Assembly: GCA_027346205.1 (NCBI GenBank)
Contig: DAIESR010000334.1
Coordinates: 1-9,635 of the forward strand
Direction of reading: 5' to 3'
Source: Beijerinckiaceae bacterium
GTDB lineage: Bacteria; Pseudomonadota; Alphaproteobacteria; Rhizobiales; Beijerinckiaceae
DNA: 9,635 nt
Part shown: piece after piece, positions 1 to 6,609 of the stretch
Layout: every line of letters begins with the position of its first letter
How positions within the stretch are numbered: the stretch's first letter is position 1
The notes under the pieces: generated by a model
The model's database searches: none
What the model saw: only the letters and a program-made list of their open reading frames with translations
Told to the model about the DNA's origin: nothing
Position numbers and translations under genes: made by a program

Positions 1-1305
1 GGCCGGTGCATCGCCGACGGCGATCTGGAACGCGTGAATCGCATCGCGCGAACTCGGCCCGAACCGGCCGTCGATCTTATCTTTATAATAGCCGAGCTGC
101 CGCAGCAGACGCTGGATCTCGGCCTTCTCGCCGTGCCGCCAGTTTTTCTGGCCCTTGGGCCAAGGCCTGCGCAACGCTGACCTGCCGGCGATCCTCTCCG
201 CGAGGCACGCAAGCGACAGCGCGTAGGAATCCGAATTATTATAGGCCTTGATCACCCAATAATTGTCGCCGAGCAGAAAAGCAGGCCCCTTGGCGCCCGC
301 CGGAAAGAACAATGTCGCCTCGCCCGCGCGCGGCAAGGCCTGGCCGTCAGCGGGCCTCAGCCCCAGCGCGGCCCATTTGCGAAAATCCGCATGGAGCAAG
401 GCATAATCGAAACTTACCGGCACGATGACTTCCATGCCCCAGCGGGCGCCGCGCCGCCATCCTGATGCTTTCAGGAATTGGGCGATGGAGGCGAGAATAT
501 CCGGCGCATTGGTCCATATGTCGGGCGACCTCGCGCCGGCATAGCTCACAGCATGCGCGAGATAGGTCGAGGGCAGAAATTGCGGACCGCCCATGGCACC
601 GGCCCATGACCCTTTCATCACCGCGCGCGGAACCACACCTTTCTTCAGAATCACGAGTCCGTCCAAAAGCTCTTGGCGAAAAAGCGGACGGTCCGGGCGA
701 ATGAAGGCGAGTGTCGCGAGAGAGCGAATAATATCCTTATCGCCCATGGCGCGGCCGAAATCACTTTCCATGCCCCAGGCCGCCAGTAGAATGGAGCCAG
801 GCACGCCGGAGCGCCGCGCGATCTCGTCAAGCTCGCGGTGCCATCGCTGCGCGAGCGCCCGACCTTGCGCGATACGGCGCGGCGATACGGCCCCGGTGAA
901 ATAGGCGGACAAGGGCCGCTCGAATTCGCTCTGCTGGCCAACGAGGCGCACCACCGCCGGGTCGGGCGTCAAATCATGAAAAGCGGCTTCGAAGGTCGCC
1001 CGGTCGATGCCGCGGGCAGCGGCCTGCGGATAGAGCGCATCAAGAAACGCATGGAACTGGCGCAAGTCATCGCGGGCGGCGGCCGTTCCATGTCCATGCA
1101 GCGCCTCTGGCGCGGCGACGACACCTGCGCCCAGCAATTGCGGCGCTGGCGCCAGAGCCATGAAGCCCGCGAGCCCAGCGAATCCCAATGCACGCAAGCC
1201 CGTTTGCGCCCAACGCCAGCGGCACGCGGGCCATGCTCCGCACTCCATGCCCCGCCCCGCGGCCCGCCTCTGCCGATCTTGCGCGAGATGGTCCGAAATC
1301 TCCAT
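1..1305 (-). CDS. Lytic murein transglycosylase, MltB-like (GH103 type), with C-terminal peptidoglycan-binding domain; 3' end cut by window edge
   Basis: The enzyme cleaves the MurNAc-GlcNAc bond of peptidoglycan in the periplasm, leaving 1,6-anhydro-MurNAc ends, for wall turnover or insertion of envelope machines. I read an open frame of 435 codons with no stop before the window edge. A hydrophobic, Ala/Leu/Gly-rich segment at about residues 36-64 is a probable signal peptide. The catalytic domain carries AWGMESDFG, with the expected catalytic Glu at residue 180, then GAMGGPQFLPS (236-246), and NYWVIKAYNNS (348-358). These are the usual MltB-family blocks in the usual order. From about residue 393, a segment with RLLRQLGYYKDKIDGRFG and DAIHAFQ is a PG_binding_1 repeat, nearly complete at the edge. 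I chose the ATG at 1305 because GGAG lies 6 nt upstream. The ATG at 1248 would give a more normal signal-peptide N-region (then Glu161) but has a weaker ribosome site. Family assignment is firm; start is uncertain. Confidence 0.93.
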   Translation of the reverse strand, partial: MEISDHLAQDRQRRAAGRGMECGAWPACRWRWAQTGLRALGFAGLAGFMALAPAPQLLGAGVVAAPEALHGHGTAAARDDLRQFHAFLDALYPQAAARGIDRATFEAAFHDLTPDPAVVRLVGQQSEFERPLSAYFTGAVSPRRIAQGRALAQRWHRELDEIARRSGVPGSILLAAWGMESDFGRAMGDKDIIRSLATLAFIRPDRPLFRQELLDGLVILKKGVVPRAVMKGSWAGAMGGPQFLPSTYLAHAVSYAGARSPDIWTNAPDILASIAQFLKASGWRRGARWGMEVIVPVSFDYALLHADFRKWAALGLRPADGQALPRAGEATLFFPAGAKGPAFLLGDNYWVIKAYNNSDSYALSLACLAERIAGRSALRRPWPKGQKNWRHGEKAEIQRLLRQLGYYKDKIDGRFGPSSRDAIHAFQIAVGDAPA

Positions 1306-1580
1306 CAGGTGCTCCGCAAGTGTTGCCCAGGCCTCACGCGACTCGACACGGACGAGCCTCGGATGTCAAACGGGGCTACCAATCCCCTCGGCGGCACGGG
1401 AACGTGCGGAACGCCAGGCTCAACGGCGCGTTTCATAGTGTCCGAGACCCGAACAGCCCCGATCCAGGTTTCCCATATATTTTTGTATTAAGTGTTTTTG
1501 GTTCAAAATGGTTTTGGATCGCTCCCTTGCCCAGGAACGGTTTAGGGCGCAATGTCGGTCGTAGACGAAAGGATCCTCGA
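1306..1580. other. Divergent intergenic region with AT-rich tract
   Basis: This 275-bp spacer separates the minus-strand transglycosylase from the plus-strand small secreted-protein gene, so promoters for both should lie here. An AT-rich tract at about 1473-1520 stands out from the GC-rich surroundings and includes the short palindrome CAAAATGGTTTTG. I could not pick a -35/-10 pair with good boxes and spacing on either strand, so no promoter is called. An open frame runs through from 1188 in the frame of the small gene, but its composition looks non-coding. Confidence 0.5.
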
Positions 1581-1907
1581 ATGGCTTCGAAAGCCCTGGC
1601 CAGACAAGGCTTCTCCGCGTTGGCGTTGCTTTGTACTTTGGCGATTGCCGCCCCCGTCGAGGCGCAAGCGTCGGACCTGCCCGTCCCGGCAACGGAGACG
1701 CATCACGCCAAAGTCATGCATGTCGCCGCTCATAAAGGCATCGCACACCGGATGGTATCGGGCCGTAATGCACATCGGGCCGTGGCACCCGGTGTCGCCG
1801 CACGATACACTCCCTTTCAAAAGGTCGTTTGGCTGCAAAATATCCCGCACCAGGTCTGCGTCTCATTGGCCTGTCCGAATTTCATCATTCTCGGCGTCGG
1901 CTACTGA
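1581..1907 (+). CDS. Small secreted histidine-rich protein of unknown function (108 aa)
   Basis: I do not recognise this protein. It starts at ATG 1581, with AAAGGA 7 nt upstream, and ends at a TGA at 1905-1907. The N-terminus (MASKALARQG, then FSALALLCTLAIAAPVEAQA) has the basic, hydrophobic and small-residue regions of a Sec signal peptide, with probable cleavage near residue 28 or 30. The mature part, about 78 residues, is basic and holds seven histidines (41, 42, 47, 51, 56, 65, 90). It ends in a block with two cysteines five residues apart (QVCVSLACPN, Cys93 and Cys98) and a hydrophobic tail FIILGVGY. The cysteines could form a periplasmic disulfide, and the histidines could bind metal; both are inference. 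Cys18 lies inside the hydrophobic stretch without a proper lipobox, so a lipoprotein is unlikely. The frame stays open upstream to 1188, but only the 1581 start has both a ribosome site and a signal peptide. Confidence 0.62.
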   Translation: MASKALARQGFSALALLCTLAIAAPVEAQASDLPVPATETHHAKVMHVAAHKGIAHRMVSGRNAHRAVAPGVAARYTPFQKVVWLQNIPHQVCVSLACPNFIILGVGY

Positions 1908-2372
1908 AGCTATCGCGGCACGCGGCCGCCGATCTTGTCGGATGTGCAAATTCATGTCTCAGCCCTGTGGGGTTCGTCCGATCGTAACTGGACGCAGCCA
2001 CAAAGCTGGTTCATTCTGTGATCGAAGGGCAGCGGCCACGGACTACCCACGCCTGCCGCGATCATCGGTTGCACTATTCTATCATTCCAGCACACTTCCA
2101 CAGTTATTTGGTCAGCGCGAGTGCACCCTGAGGAGGCGGCTGATAGCGTGATTGTGTCTGGTCTCGTGCAGCAGGGGGTCTAATTTCTGCCGCCAATCGA
2201 CCACATAAGGAACGCGAGAGTGACGTTTTGGTTTTTCGTACCCCGCCAGGGGCTGCGCACTTGGCGGCACGGTTGCAAGACACACGGTAAGTTCATGTCG
2301 GCGGGCATTGCTTGTCATCAAAGTGCCACTCGATTCGGCCATTAAAAATTTGGTCAGTGGGGGCTCACGATA
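1908..2372. other. 465-bp region without a convincing gene; possible mobile-element scar
   Basis: No frame here looks like a real protein. A minus-strand frame is open from 2390 to 2112, but it has no recognisable motif and overlaps the start of the phosphoesterase gene. The right half contains a 10-bp direct repeat (2106-2115 and 2348-2357) and a degenerate inverted repeat (2118-2131 against 2318-2332), listed separately. The promoter for the phosphoesterase-glycosyltransferase operon should lie in this region, but I could not identify clear boxes. A short GC-rich inverted repeat (GCGGC/GCCGC) just after the small gene is too weak to call a terminator. Confidence 0.45.
2106..2357. repeat. 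10-bp direct repeat bracketing 232 bp, with degenerate inverted repeats inside
   Basis: ATTTGGTCAG occurs at 2106-2115 and again at 2348-2357. Just inside the left copy is CGAGTGCACCCTGA (2118-2131). Near the right copy, the minus strand of 2318-2332 reads CGAGTGGCACTTTGA, which matches the left arm except for one inserted G and a CC/TT change. Direct repeats around inverted ends are the signature of a small transposed element or its remnant. The arms are asymmetric (2 bp from the left repeat, 15 bp from the right), and there is no transposase gene, so this is a candidate only. The TGGCACTTT-type motif reminds me of IS21-family ends, from memory and without a database match. Confidence 0.3.
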
Positions 2373-3203
2373 GTGGCGAAGAAAGATCACGACACCATCG
2401 CGGTCCGAACGCTTTTTTTATCGGACCTTCATCTCGGCACGCGCGGATGCCAAGCGCCACTCCTGCTGGAATTTCTCAAGCGCTATGACGTCGAGACGAT
2501 CTATCTGGTCGGCGACATTATTGACGGTTGGCGGCTGAAATCCAGCTGGTATTGGCCGCAGGCCCACAATGATGTGGTGCAAAAGCTGCTGCGGCGCGCC
2601 CACAAGGGCGCCAAGCTCATCTATGTCCCCGGCAATCACGACGAGTTCATGCGCGACTATGTCGGGCATAATTTCGGTGGCATAGAGATTCGGGACACGG
2701 CCATTCACGAGGCGGCGGACGGCAAGCGCTATCTCGTGATGCATGGCGATCATTTCGACATGGTGGTGCGGCATGCGCCCTGGCTCGCCTATCTCGGCGA
2801 TGGCGCCTATACGTTGGTGCTCGTCATCAATACCTATCTCAACGTGGTGCGGCGTCGACTGGGCCTCGCCTATTGGTCGCTCTCGGCGTGGGCGAAGATG
2901 AAAGTGAAGACCGCCGTCAATCACATCAGCCGCTTCGAGGAGCTGCTGTCGCTCGAAGCCCGACGGCGCGACGTGCATGGCGTGATCTGCGGCCATATCC
3001 ACCATGCGGTCATCCATGACGAGTTCGGCGTCCGCTATATGAACACTGGCGATTGGGTGGAGAGCTGCACCGCGCTCGTCGAGCATTTCGACGGACGTTT
3101 CGAAATCATCTATTGGGCCGATGAACTGCGGCGCCTGACCGAGGCGGAAATAGTGACCGACCTGCCGCAGCGCCGGCGTGAAGCAAAGGCCTCCGCGGCG
3201 TGA
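2373..3203 (+). CDS. LpxH-like metallophosphoesterase (UDP-2,3-diacylglucosamine diphosphatase family protein)
   Basis: This is a calcineurin-fold, dinuclear-metal phosphoesterase of 276 aa in the LpxH-like group (COG2908 type). All metal-site blocks are visible in order: SDLHLG (Asp18, His20), GDIIDGW (Asp48), GNHDEF (Asn88, His89), HGDHFD (His124, His127) and GHIHH (His208, His210), followed by NTGDW (224-228). The stretch at about 136-190, rich in Leu, Tyr, Trp and Arg, corresponds to the insertion that in LpxH relatives contacts lipid substrate and membrane. LpxH cleaves UDP-2,3-diacylglucosamine to lipid X and UMP in lipid A synthesis. Many alphaproteobacteria use the unrelated LpxI for that step, so another pyrophosphate or phospholipid substrate is quite possible. 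GTG 2373 is the only standard start after the in-frame stop at 2343, with a GGGGG tract 9 nt upstream. The stop overlaps the glycosyltransferase start, implying one operon and a shared pathway. Fold is certain, substrate is not. Confidence 0.93.
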   Translation: MAKKDHDTIAVRTLFLSDLHLGTRGCQAPLLLEFLKRYDVETIYLVGDIIDGWRLKSSWYWPQAHNDVVQKLLRRAHKGAKLIYVPGNHDEFMRDYVGHNFGGIEIRDTAIHEAADGKRYLVMHGDHFDMVVRHAPWLAYLGDGAYTLVLVINTYLNVVRRRLGLAYWSLSAWAKMKVKTAVNHISRFEELLSLEARRRDVHGVICGHIHHAVIHDEFGVRYMNTGDWVESCTALVEHFDGRFEIIYWADELRRLTEAEIVTDLPQRRREAKASAA

Positions 3204-4255
3204 CCAAGCTTCTCATCGCGACCGACGCCTGGAGCCCGCAGATCAACGGCGTCGTTCGTTCGCTCGAAAATATCGCCGCCCATGCGGCTGCCTTCGATAT
3301 GGAGGTGAGATTTCTCACGCCGTCCGATTTTTGGACAATGCCTCTGCCGGGCTATGGCGAGATCCGGCTAGCGCTCACTAATCGGCGGAAGATCGCCGCT
3401 TCCATCGCCGATTTCGCCCCCGATTTCGTGCATATAGCGACGGAAGGTCCAATCGGTCTCGCGGCGCGGCGTGCCTGTCTGAACGAAAACCGACCGTTTA
3501 CGACGAGCTACCATACGCGATTTCCGGAATATGTCGCAGCCCGCGCACCGGTCCCGATGAGGCTCACTTATGCGGTGCTGCGACGCTTCCACAATGCCGC
3601 CGCCGGCACCATGGTGAGTTCGCCGAGTCTTGAGGACGTGCTGACGGGCCATGGCTTCCGCAATCTCATGCGCTGGTCGCGCGGAGTCGACGAAACCATC
3701 TTCCATCCTCGCGCGGAAAATGTCCTCGGCGCGTTGCCGCGTCCCATTTTCCTCTTCGTCGGCCGACTCGCTGTCGAAAAGAACATCGAGACTTTCCTGC
3801 GGCTCGACCTGCCCGGCACGAAGGTCGTCGTCGGCAATGGACCATTACAGGCTCGCCTCGCCACCACCTATCCGAATGCGCATTTCCTTGGCGCGCTCTG
3901 TGGCGAAAAGCTCGCGCAGGTCTATTCGTCGGCGGATGTCTTCGTCTTTCCGAGTCTCACTGACACTTTCGGCATCGTTCTCCTCGAAGCTCTCGCCTCG
4001 GGCCTTCCGATCGCGGCCTTTCCCGTCACGGGACCACTCGACGTGATCGGCGATTCGGGAACGGGCATCCTCGCGCATGATCTGCAGCAGGCGGCGCTAG
4101 GGGCGCTGAATATTTCGCGCGACCGCTGCCGCAAGCATGCCGCCAAATTCACCTGGACAGAAAGTGCGCGGCAGTTCTTCGACAATATTCGCACGGCCCA
4201 ATTGGACCAAAGCTCCACGATACCGGAATTCGCCCGCCTCGCAAAACTCGCATGA
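3200..4255 (+). CDS. Glycosyltransferase family 4 (GT-B fold, group 1), probably glycolipid-forming
   Basis: This is a retaining GT-B glycosyltransferase of 351 aa that would transfer a sugar from a nucleotide donor at the cytoplasmic membrane face. The N-terminal domain opens with LLIATDAWSPQINGVVRSL, the acceptor-side glycine loop shared with MgtA/PimB/SqdX-like enzymes, and carries SYHTRFPEY (103-111, His105). The C-terminal donor domain has RGVD (161-164), FVGRLAVEKN (186-195; Arg189 and Lys194 are the expected phosphate-binding pair), VGNGP, and SLTDTFGIVLLEALASGLP. In that last block the usual EX7E motif appears as Asp255-x7-Glu263, a known variant. GTG 3200 overlaps the TGA of the phosphoesterase gene as GTGA, a translational-coupling arrangement. 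A later start would remove the glycine loop. Coupling with an LpxH-like phosphatase suggests joint work on a lipid-linked sugar or membrane glycolipid. Donor and acceptor cannot be read from sequence. Confidence 0.92.
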   Translation: MTKLLIATDAWSPQINGVVRSLENIAAHAAAFDMEVRFLTPSDFWTMPLPGYGEIRLALTNRRKIAASIADFAPDFVHIATEGPIGLAARRACLNENRPFTTSYHTRFPEYVAARAPVPMRLTYAVLRRFHNAAAGTMVSSPSLEDVLTGHGFRNLMRWSRGVDETIFHPRAENVLGALPRPIFLFVGRLAVEKNIETFLRLDLPGTKVVVGNGPLQARLATTYPNAHFLGALCGEKLAQVYSSADVFVFPSLTDTFGIVLLEALASGLPIAAFPVTGPLDVIGDSGTGILAHDLQQAALGALNISRDRCRKHAAKFTWTESARQFFDNIRTAQLDQSSTIPEFARLAKLA

Positions 4256-4261
4256 AGGCGA

Positions 4262-4326
4262 GAGCATGCTCCGGAAAAGTTGATAGACTTTTCCGACAAA
4301 TGACATGCTCTATCTATTTAGAATCG
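4262..4326 (+). repeat. Mosaic palindromic repeat, copy 1; possible transcription terminator
   Basis: Seven bases after the glycosyltransferase stop lies a nested palindrome. An outer 7-bp pair, GAGCATG (4262-4268) with CATGCTC (4304-4310), encloses an inner perfect 9-bp stem, CGGAAAAGT (4272-4280) with ACTTTTCCG (4287-4295) and a 6-nt loop. The flank at 4306-4326 matches the flank of copy 3 (9491-9511) at 18 of 21 positions, so the two belong to one repeat family. The element sits between convergent genes and could end transcription from either side. There is no long T-run, so terminator activity is inference. Confidence 0.7.
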
Positions 4327-4358
4327 AGCCGACTTGTCCGGACCATATGGATCGGCTC
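4326..4358. repeat. Inverted repeat between convergent gene ends
   Basis: GAGCCGA (4326-4332) pairs with TCGGCTC (4352-4358) around a 19-nt loop that itself contains the palindrome GTCCGGAC (4336-4343). It ends 6 bp beyond the clc stop codon, so on the minus strand it is the first structure after that gene and may act as its terminator or mRNA 3' stabiliser. No U-tract follows, so activity is unproven. Confidence 0.4.
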
Positions 4359-4363
4359 CAACG

Positions 4364-6208
4364 TCACGCTTCGCCGAGCCATTTCTCCCCGGTCAATTCG
4401 CGCCGCGCCTTTTCGAGTTCTTCCGTATAGCGGCGCAGCACATGCGCCTCCGTCAACATGCCGACGACCCGGCGATGAAGACGATCCCCGAGGACTGCCA
4501 GCGCTTCGCTCTCGCTGCGTTCGAAGACTTCTGCCGCATCCTTGATGTTCATCGAAGGCAGCAGAACATCCTCCTGATAGCGCAGAAGCTTTTCGATCGG
4601 CACCTGGGGATCCTCGCCATTCGAGACGGAGAGATGCGCGTCGGTCACGGACATGAGGCCGGCATAGCGCCCAGCGGAATCGACAGCGACAACCCATTGC
4701 GTCGAGCCGAGTGGAAATTCTTCCATAAATTCGGCGATCGTCTGATCCGACATCACCGTACTCACATCGGTCTTCATCATACGGGCAACGGTCAGTGCCC
4801 GCATCCAGCTGATATCCTGAGCGCTGCGGATCGATTCACCGCGCAAATGCATGCGCCAGGTCGCGAAGGAATAACCGAAGGTCTGCCGCACGATCACCGA
4901 TACGATGGTCGAGGCGATGAGAACCATGATCACGACTTGCAGATCGCCCGTGGTCTCGAGCGCGAGAAAGCTCATGGTGAGCGGGCCACCTATGATCGCA
5001 ACGGCGAGCGCCGACATGCCGACGGTCGCATAGACCGACGCGTCCGGGACAATGGCCGGTGCCAGCAGCGGCAGCATCATGGCGAAAGCCTTGCCGATCA
5101 TTGCTCCGAGAAAAAGCGAGGCGAAGAAAAGGCCGCCGCGGAATCCTGAGCCGATTGAGACGGCCGAAGCGATCGATTTCAAGAGGACGATAATGCTCAG
5201 GCCGAGGAGACCGCCATCCGCCGAATCGAAGAGCGCGAACAATGCCCCATGTCCCGAAGAAAGGACCTTGGGCGTGAGGAGTGCAAGACCTCCGAGAACG
5301 AGGCCGCCAATGGCCGGCTGCAGAAACACTGGCAGGCGGCTGCGCTTGAACAAGAATTCGACAAATGTCACAGCCCGCATGATGCCGATGCCGACCGAAG
5401 AGCAAAACAATGCCAGCATGAAAAGCGCGGCGAGATCGGATTGCGTGATGCCCGCGATCGGTGCGAGATGACTGATGAAGGTCTCTTTGATGCCGAGCGC
5501 CCTGACGACCAGCACACCGCTGATCGACGCGGTGACGATCGGCGCCAAGCCGAAAGGTGTATAGGTACCGACGATCAGCTCGAACGCATAGAAGGCACCC
5601 GTCAAAGGAGCGCCGAAGGCCGCGCCGATAGCGCCAGCGGCGCCGCAGCCGACGAGCGTGCGCATATCACTGCGCCGCAATTTGAGGGCCGCCCCGATCA
5701 CGGAGGCAAATCCGGAACCGATTTGGGTGAAGCCCGCTTCGAGACCGACCGAACCGCCAACCCCCGACGAAACTACGGTCTGCGCGGTGATCAGGATGCT
5801 GTCGATGAGCGACATGCGACCACCTTGGAGCGCATTCGCCTCGATCGGATCGATCGGGCGCCGCGGCCGCCATTTTCGGATCGCGAGACCAGTAACGCCG
5901 AGAAACAAGCCACCCAAAGCCGGCACGAGAGCCAGAAGCGGCGAGTCCAATTTAGCGAGGCCGCTCAGACTACCGGAATAAAGCGACGTGCCGAACAGCA
6001 GATGATGGAGCAAATCCACCGTCCAACGGATCAGCGCGACAAAGGCGCCCGCAAGTCCGCCGATGAGCACCGCAACGCCGATCAGCGCAAATTCGCTTCG
6101 CCGCACGAACGCGCGCAGCCGGGTCGGTACATTGAACCGACTGCGGTCGGACGTCAGCGTCGGCGCAGCAGAATCCATCATATCACCTGGCATCGAATCG
6201 CCTGGCAT
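4364..6208 (-). CDS. ClC-family chloride channel or H+/anion antiporter with two CBS domains
   Basis: This 614-aa inner-membrane protein has about 450 residues of hydrophobic ClC core followed by a cytoplasmic CBS pair (about 472-530 and 536-597). The gating block reads GGSVGLEAGFTQ, a variant of the usual GREGP motif; Glu157 fits the external gating glutamate. The third anion-site block is GSGFRGGLFFAS (353-364), and a tyrosine in GYS (Tyr446) fits the central-gate tyrosine. Two positions differ from E. coli ClcA by my hand alignment. The GSGIP selectivity loop is replaced by IDPIEANAL near residue 119, so the pore serine appears absent. The internal proton glutamate falls on Leu211, after Glu210 in FYAFEL. 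This could mean weak or no proton coupling. CBS1 has the VTDAH segment typical of nucleotide-binding CBS pairs. ATG 6208 is the first in-frame start after an amber codon but lacks a good ribosome site; ATG 6181 or 6178 follow AGGTGAT. Confidence 0.93.
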   Translation of the reverse strand: MPGDSMPGDMMDSAAPTLTSDRSRFNVPTRLRAFVRRSEFALIGVAVLIGGLAGAFVALIRWTVDLLHHLLFGTSLYSGSLSGLAKLDSPLLALVPALGGLFLGVTGLAIRKWRPRRPIDPIEANALQGGRMSLIDSILITAQTVVSSGVGGSVGLEAGFTQIGSGFASVIGAALKLRRSDMRTLVGCGAAGAIGAAFGAPLTGAFYAFELIVGTYTPFGLAPIVTASISGVLVVRALGIKETFISHLAPIAGITQSDLAALFMLALFCSSVGIGIMRAVTFVEFLFKRSRLPVFLQPAIGGLVLGGLALLTPKVLSSGHGALFALFDSADGGLLGLSIIVLLKSIASAVSIGSGFRGGLFFASLFLGAMIGKAFAMMLPLLAPAIVPDASVYATVGMSALAVAIIGGPLTMSFLALETTGDLQVVIMVLIASTIVSVIVRQTFGYSFATWRMHLRGESIRSAQDISWMRALTVARMMKTDVSTVMSDQTIAEFMEEFPLGSTQWVVAVDSAGRYAGLMSVTDAHLSVSNGEDPQVPIEKLLRYQEDVLLPSMNIKDAAEVFERSESEALAVLGDRLHRRVVGMLTEAHVLRRYTEELEKARRELTGEKWLGEA

Positions 6209-6259
6209 CGAATCGTCTAGCCTAGAATCGCTTGGCCTAGAATCACTTGGCTAGGACTC
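6185..6259 (-). repeat. Five 15-bp tandem repeats spanning the clc start
   Basis: Read on the minus strand, five consecutive 15-nt units occupy 6259 down to 6185. They follow the patterns GATTCTAGGCCAAGC and GATTCGATGCCAGGC, with a first unit GAGTCCTAGCCAAGT. All are in frame with clc and read as pentapeptides: ES(stop)PS, DSRPS, DSRLD, DSMPG, DSMPG. The last two and a fraction form the annotated N-terminus; the first three lie upstream of the annotated ATG. Because the unit is a multiple of three, gain or loss of copies would not shift the frame. Confidence 0.85.
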
Positions 6260-6283
6260 ATAACTCACAGGTGATCCCTCCTT
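6251..6283 (-). promoter_or_regulatory. Strong Shine-Dalgarno and five-codon ORF ending in amber, in frame with clc
   Basis: On the minus strand, AAGGAGG (6283-6277) is followed after 8 nt by GTG (6268-6266), ideal spacing for translation start. The frame reads GTG AGT TAT GAG TCC and then TAG (6253-6251). It is the same frame as clc, which resumes after the stop with no start codon until ATG 6208, 42 nt downstream. This is either a translated leader mini-ORF or the original clc start inactivated by a nonsense change. The ribosome site is seen directly; its role is inference. Confidence 0.55.
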
Positions 6284-6609
6284 ACCGCAAGGCAAAGCCG
6301 GGCTTCATCCCCTTTCATCGGCGGCGCGTGCCGGTTCGCGAAAGGCGCTAGATCACGATGACTTAGAGCGGGATAGGCAGATAAGTTTACGCAATCTGCG
6401 TGAACTTGATTGCGCCGGAAAACCGGTTTCCACTTTTCCTCATCCCGCTCCAGAGACAATTCCAAAAGATATGACGAGGCGTATAGCATGAACGCATTGT
6501 CGTGGTCTCTTCGGCGAAAATACGACGAGCCACAGTCATATTGCCGCAGAGCAAAGCGAGCGCCTCTCGCCCAGCATGCCCGAAAAGACGGGAAAGCAAG
6601 CCGGCCTCT
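6269..6609. other. Intergenic region between cheW end and clc start
   Basis: This stretch holds the clc leader (with the AAGCC-G-GGCTT palindrome at 6295-6305), mosaic repeat copy 2 (6349-6450), and about 160 bp after cheW with no gene. On the minus strand a weak hairpin, GCGAG/CTCGC (6556-6570), followed by TTTG is the best candidate for a cheW terminator, but the stem has only 5 bp. The open frames here run through the repeat and have no protein-like features. No known riboswitch could be recognised in the clc leader. Confidence 0.4.
6349..6450 (-). repeat. Mosaic palindromic repeat, copy 2
   Basis: An outer inverted pair, GAGCGGGAT (6366-6374) with ATCCCGCTC (6442-6450), encloses a GGAAAACCGGTTT core and extra inverted segments. 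On the minus strand the first 35 bases (6450 to 6416) match copy 3 (9446-9480) with a single difference. Copy 2 also has the tail TCATCGTGATCTA (6361 to 6349), identical to copy 3 (9547-9559). Between these shared blocks copy 2 has about 40 different bases and lacks the TTTTGGATTGA palindrome of copy 3, so the family is modular. The element lies between the cheW end and the clc leader. Confidence 0.8.

Noticed and set aside
1188..1580. N-terminal extension of the small secreted protein back to 1188
   Set aside because: The extension overlaps the transglycosylase gene and the intergenic region and would bury the signal peptide; the 1581 ATG has its own ribosome site.
2112..2390. Minus-strand open frame of 92 codons before the phosphoesterase gene
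   Set aside because: No recognisable motif, no clear ribosome site, and it overlaps the phosphoesterase start. It could be a decayed transposase fragment, but I cannot match it to one.
4334..6220. Long plus-strand open frames opposite clc (4334-5149 and 5249-6220)
   Set aside because: They are antisense to the ClC gene and show low-complexity Arg/Glu/Asp/His-rich sequence with no motif.
6185..6259. Tandem 15-bp units as a CRISPR or iteron array
   Set aside because: The units are contiguous, in frame and encode pentapeptides; there are no spacers and no replication gene nearby.
6269..6350. Fluoride or other riboswitch in the clc leader
   Set aside because: A GGGGATGAAGCCCGGC segment on the minus strand loosely recalls the fluoride motif, but the second conserved GCUGAUG block and pseudoknot partner are missing, and the ClC is not of the CLC-F type.
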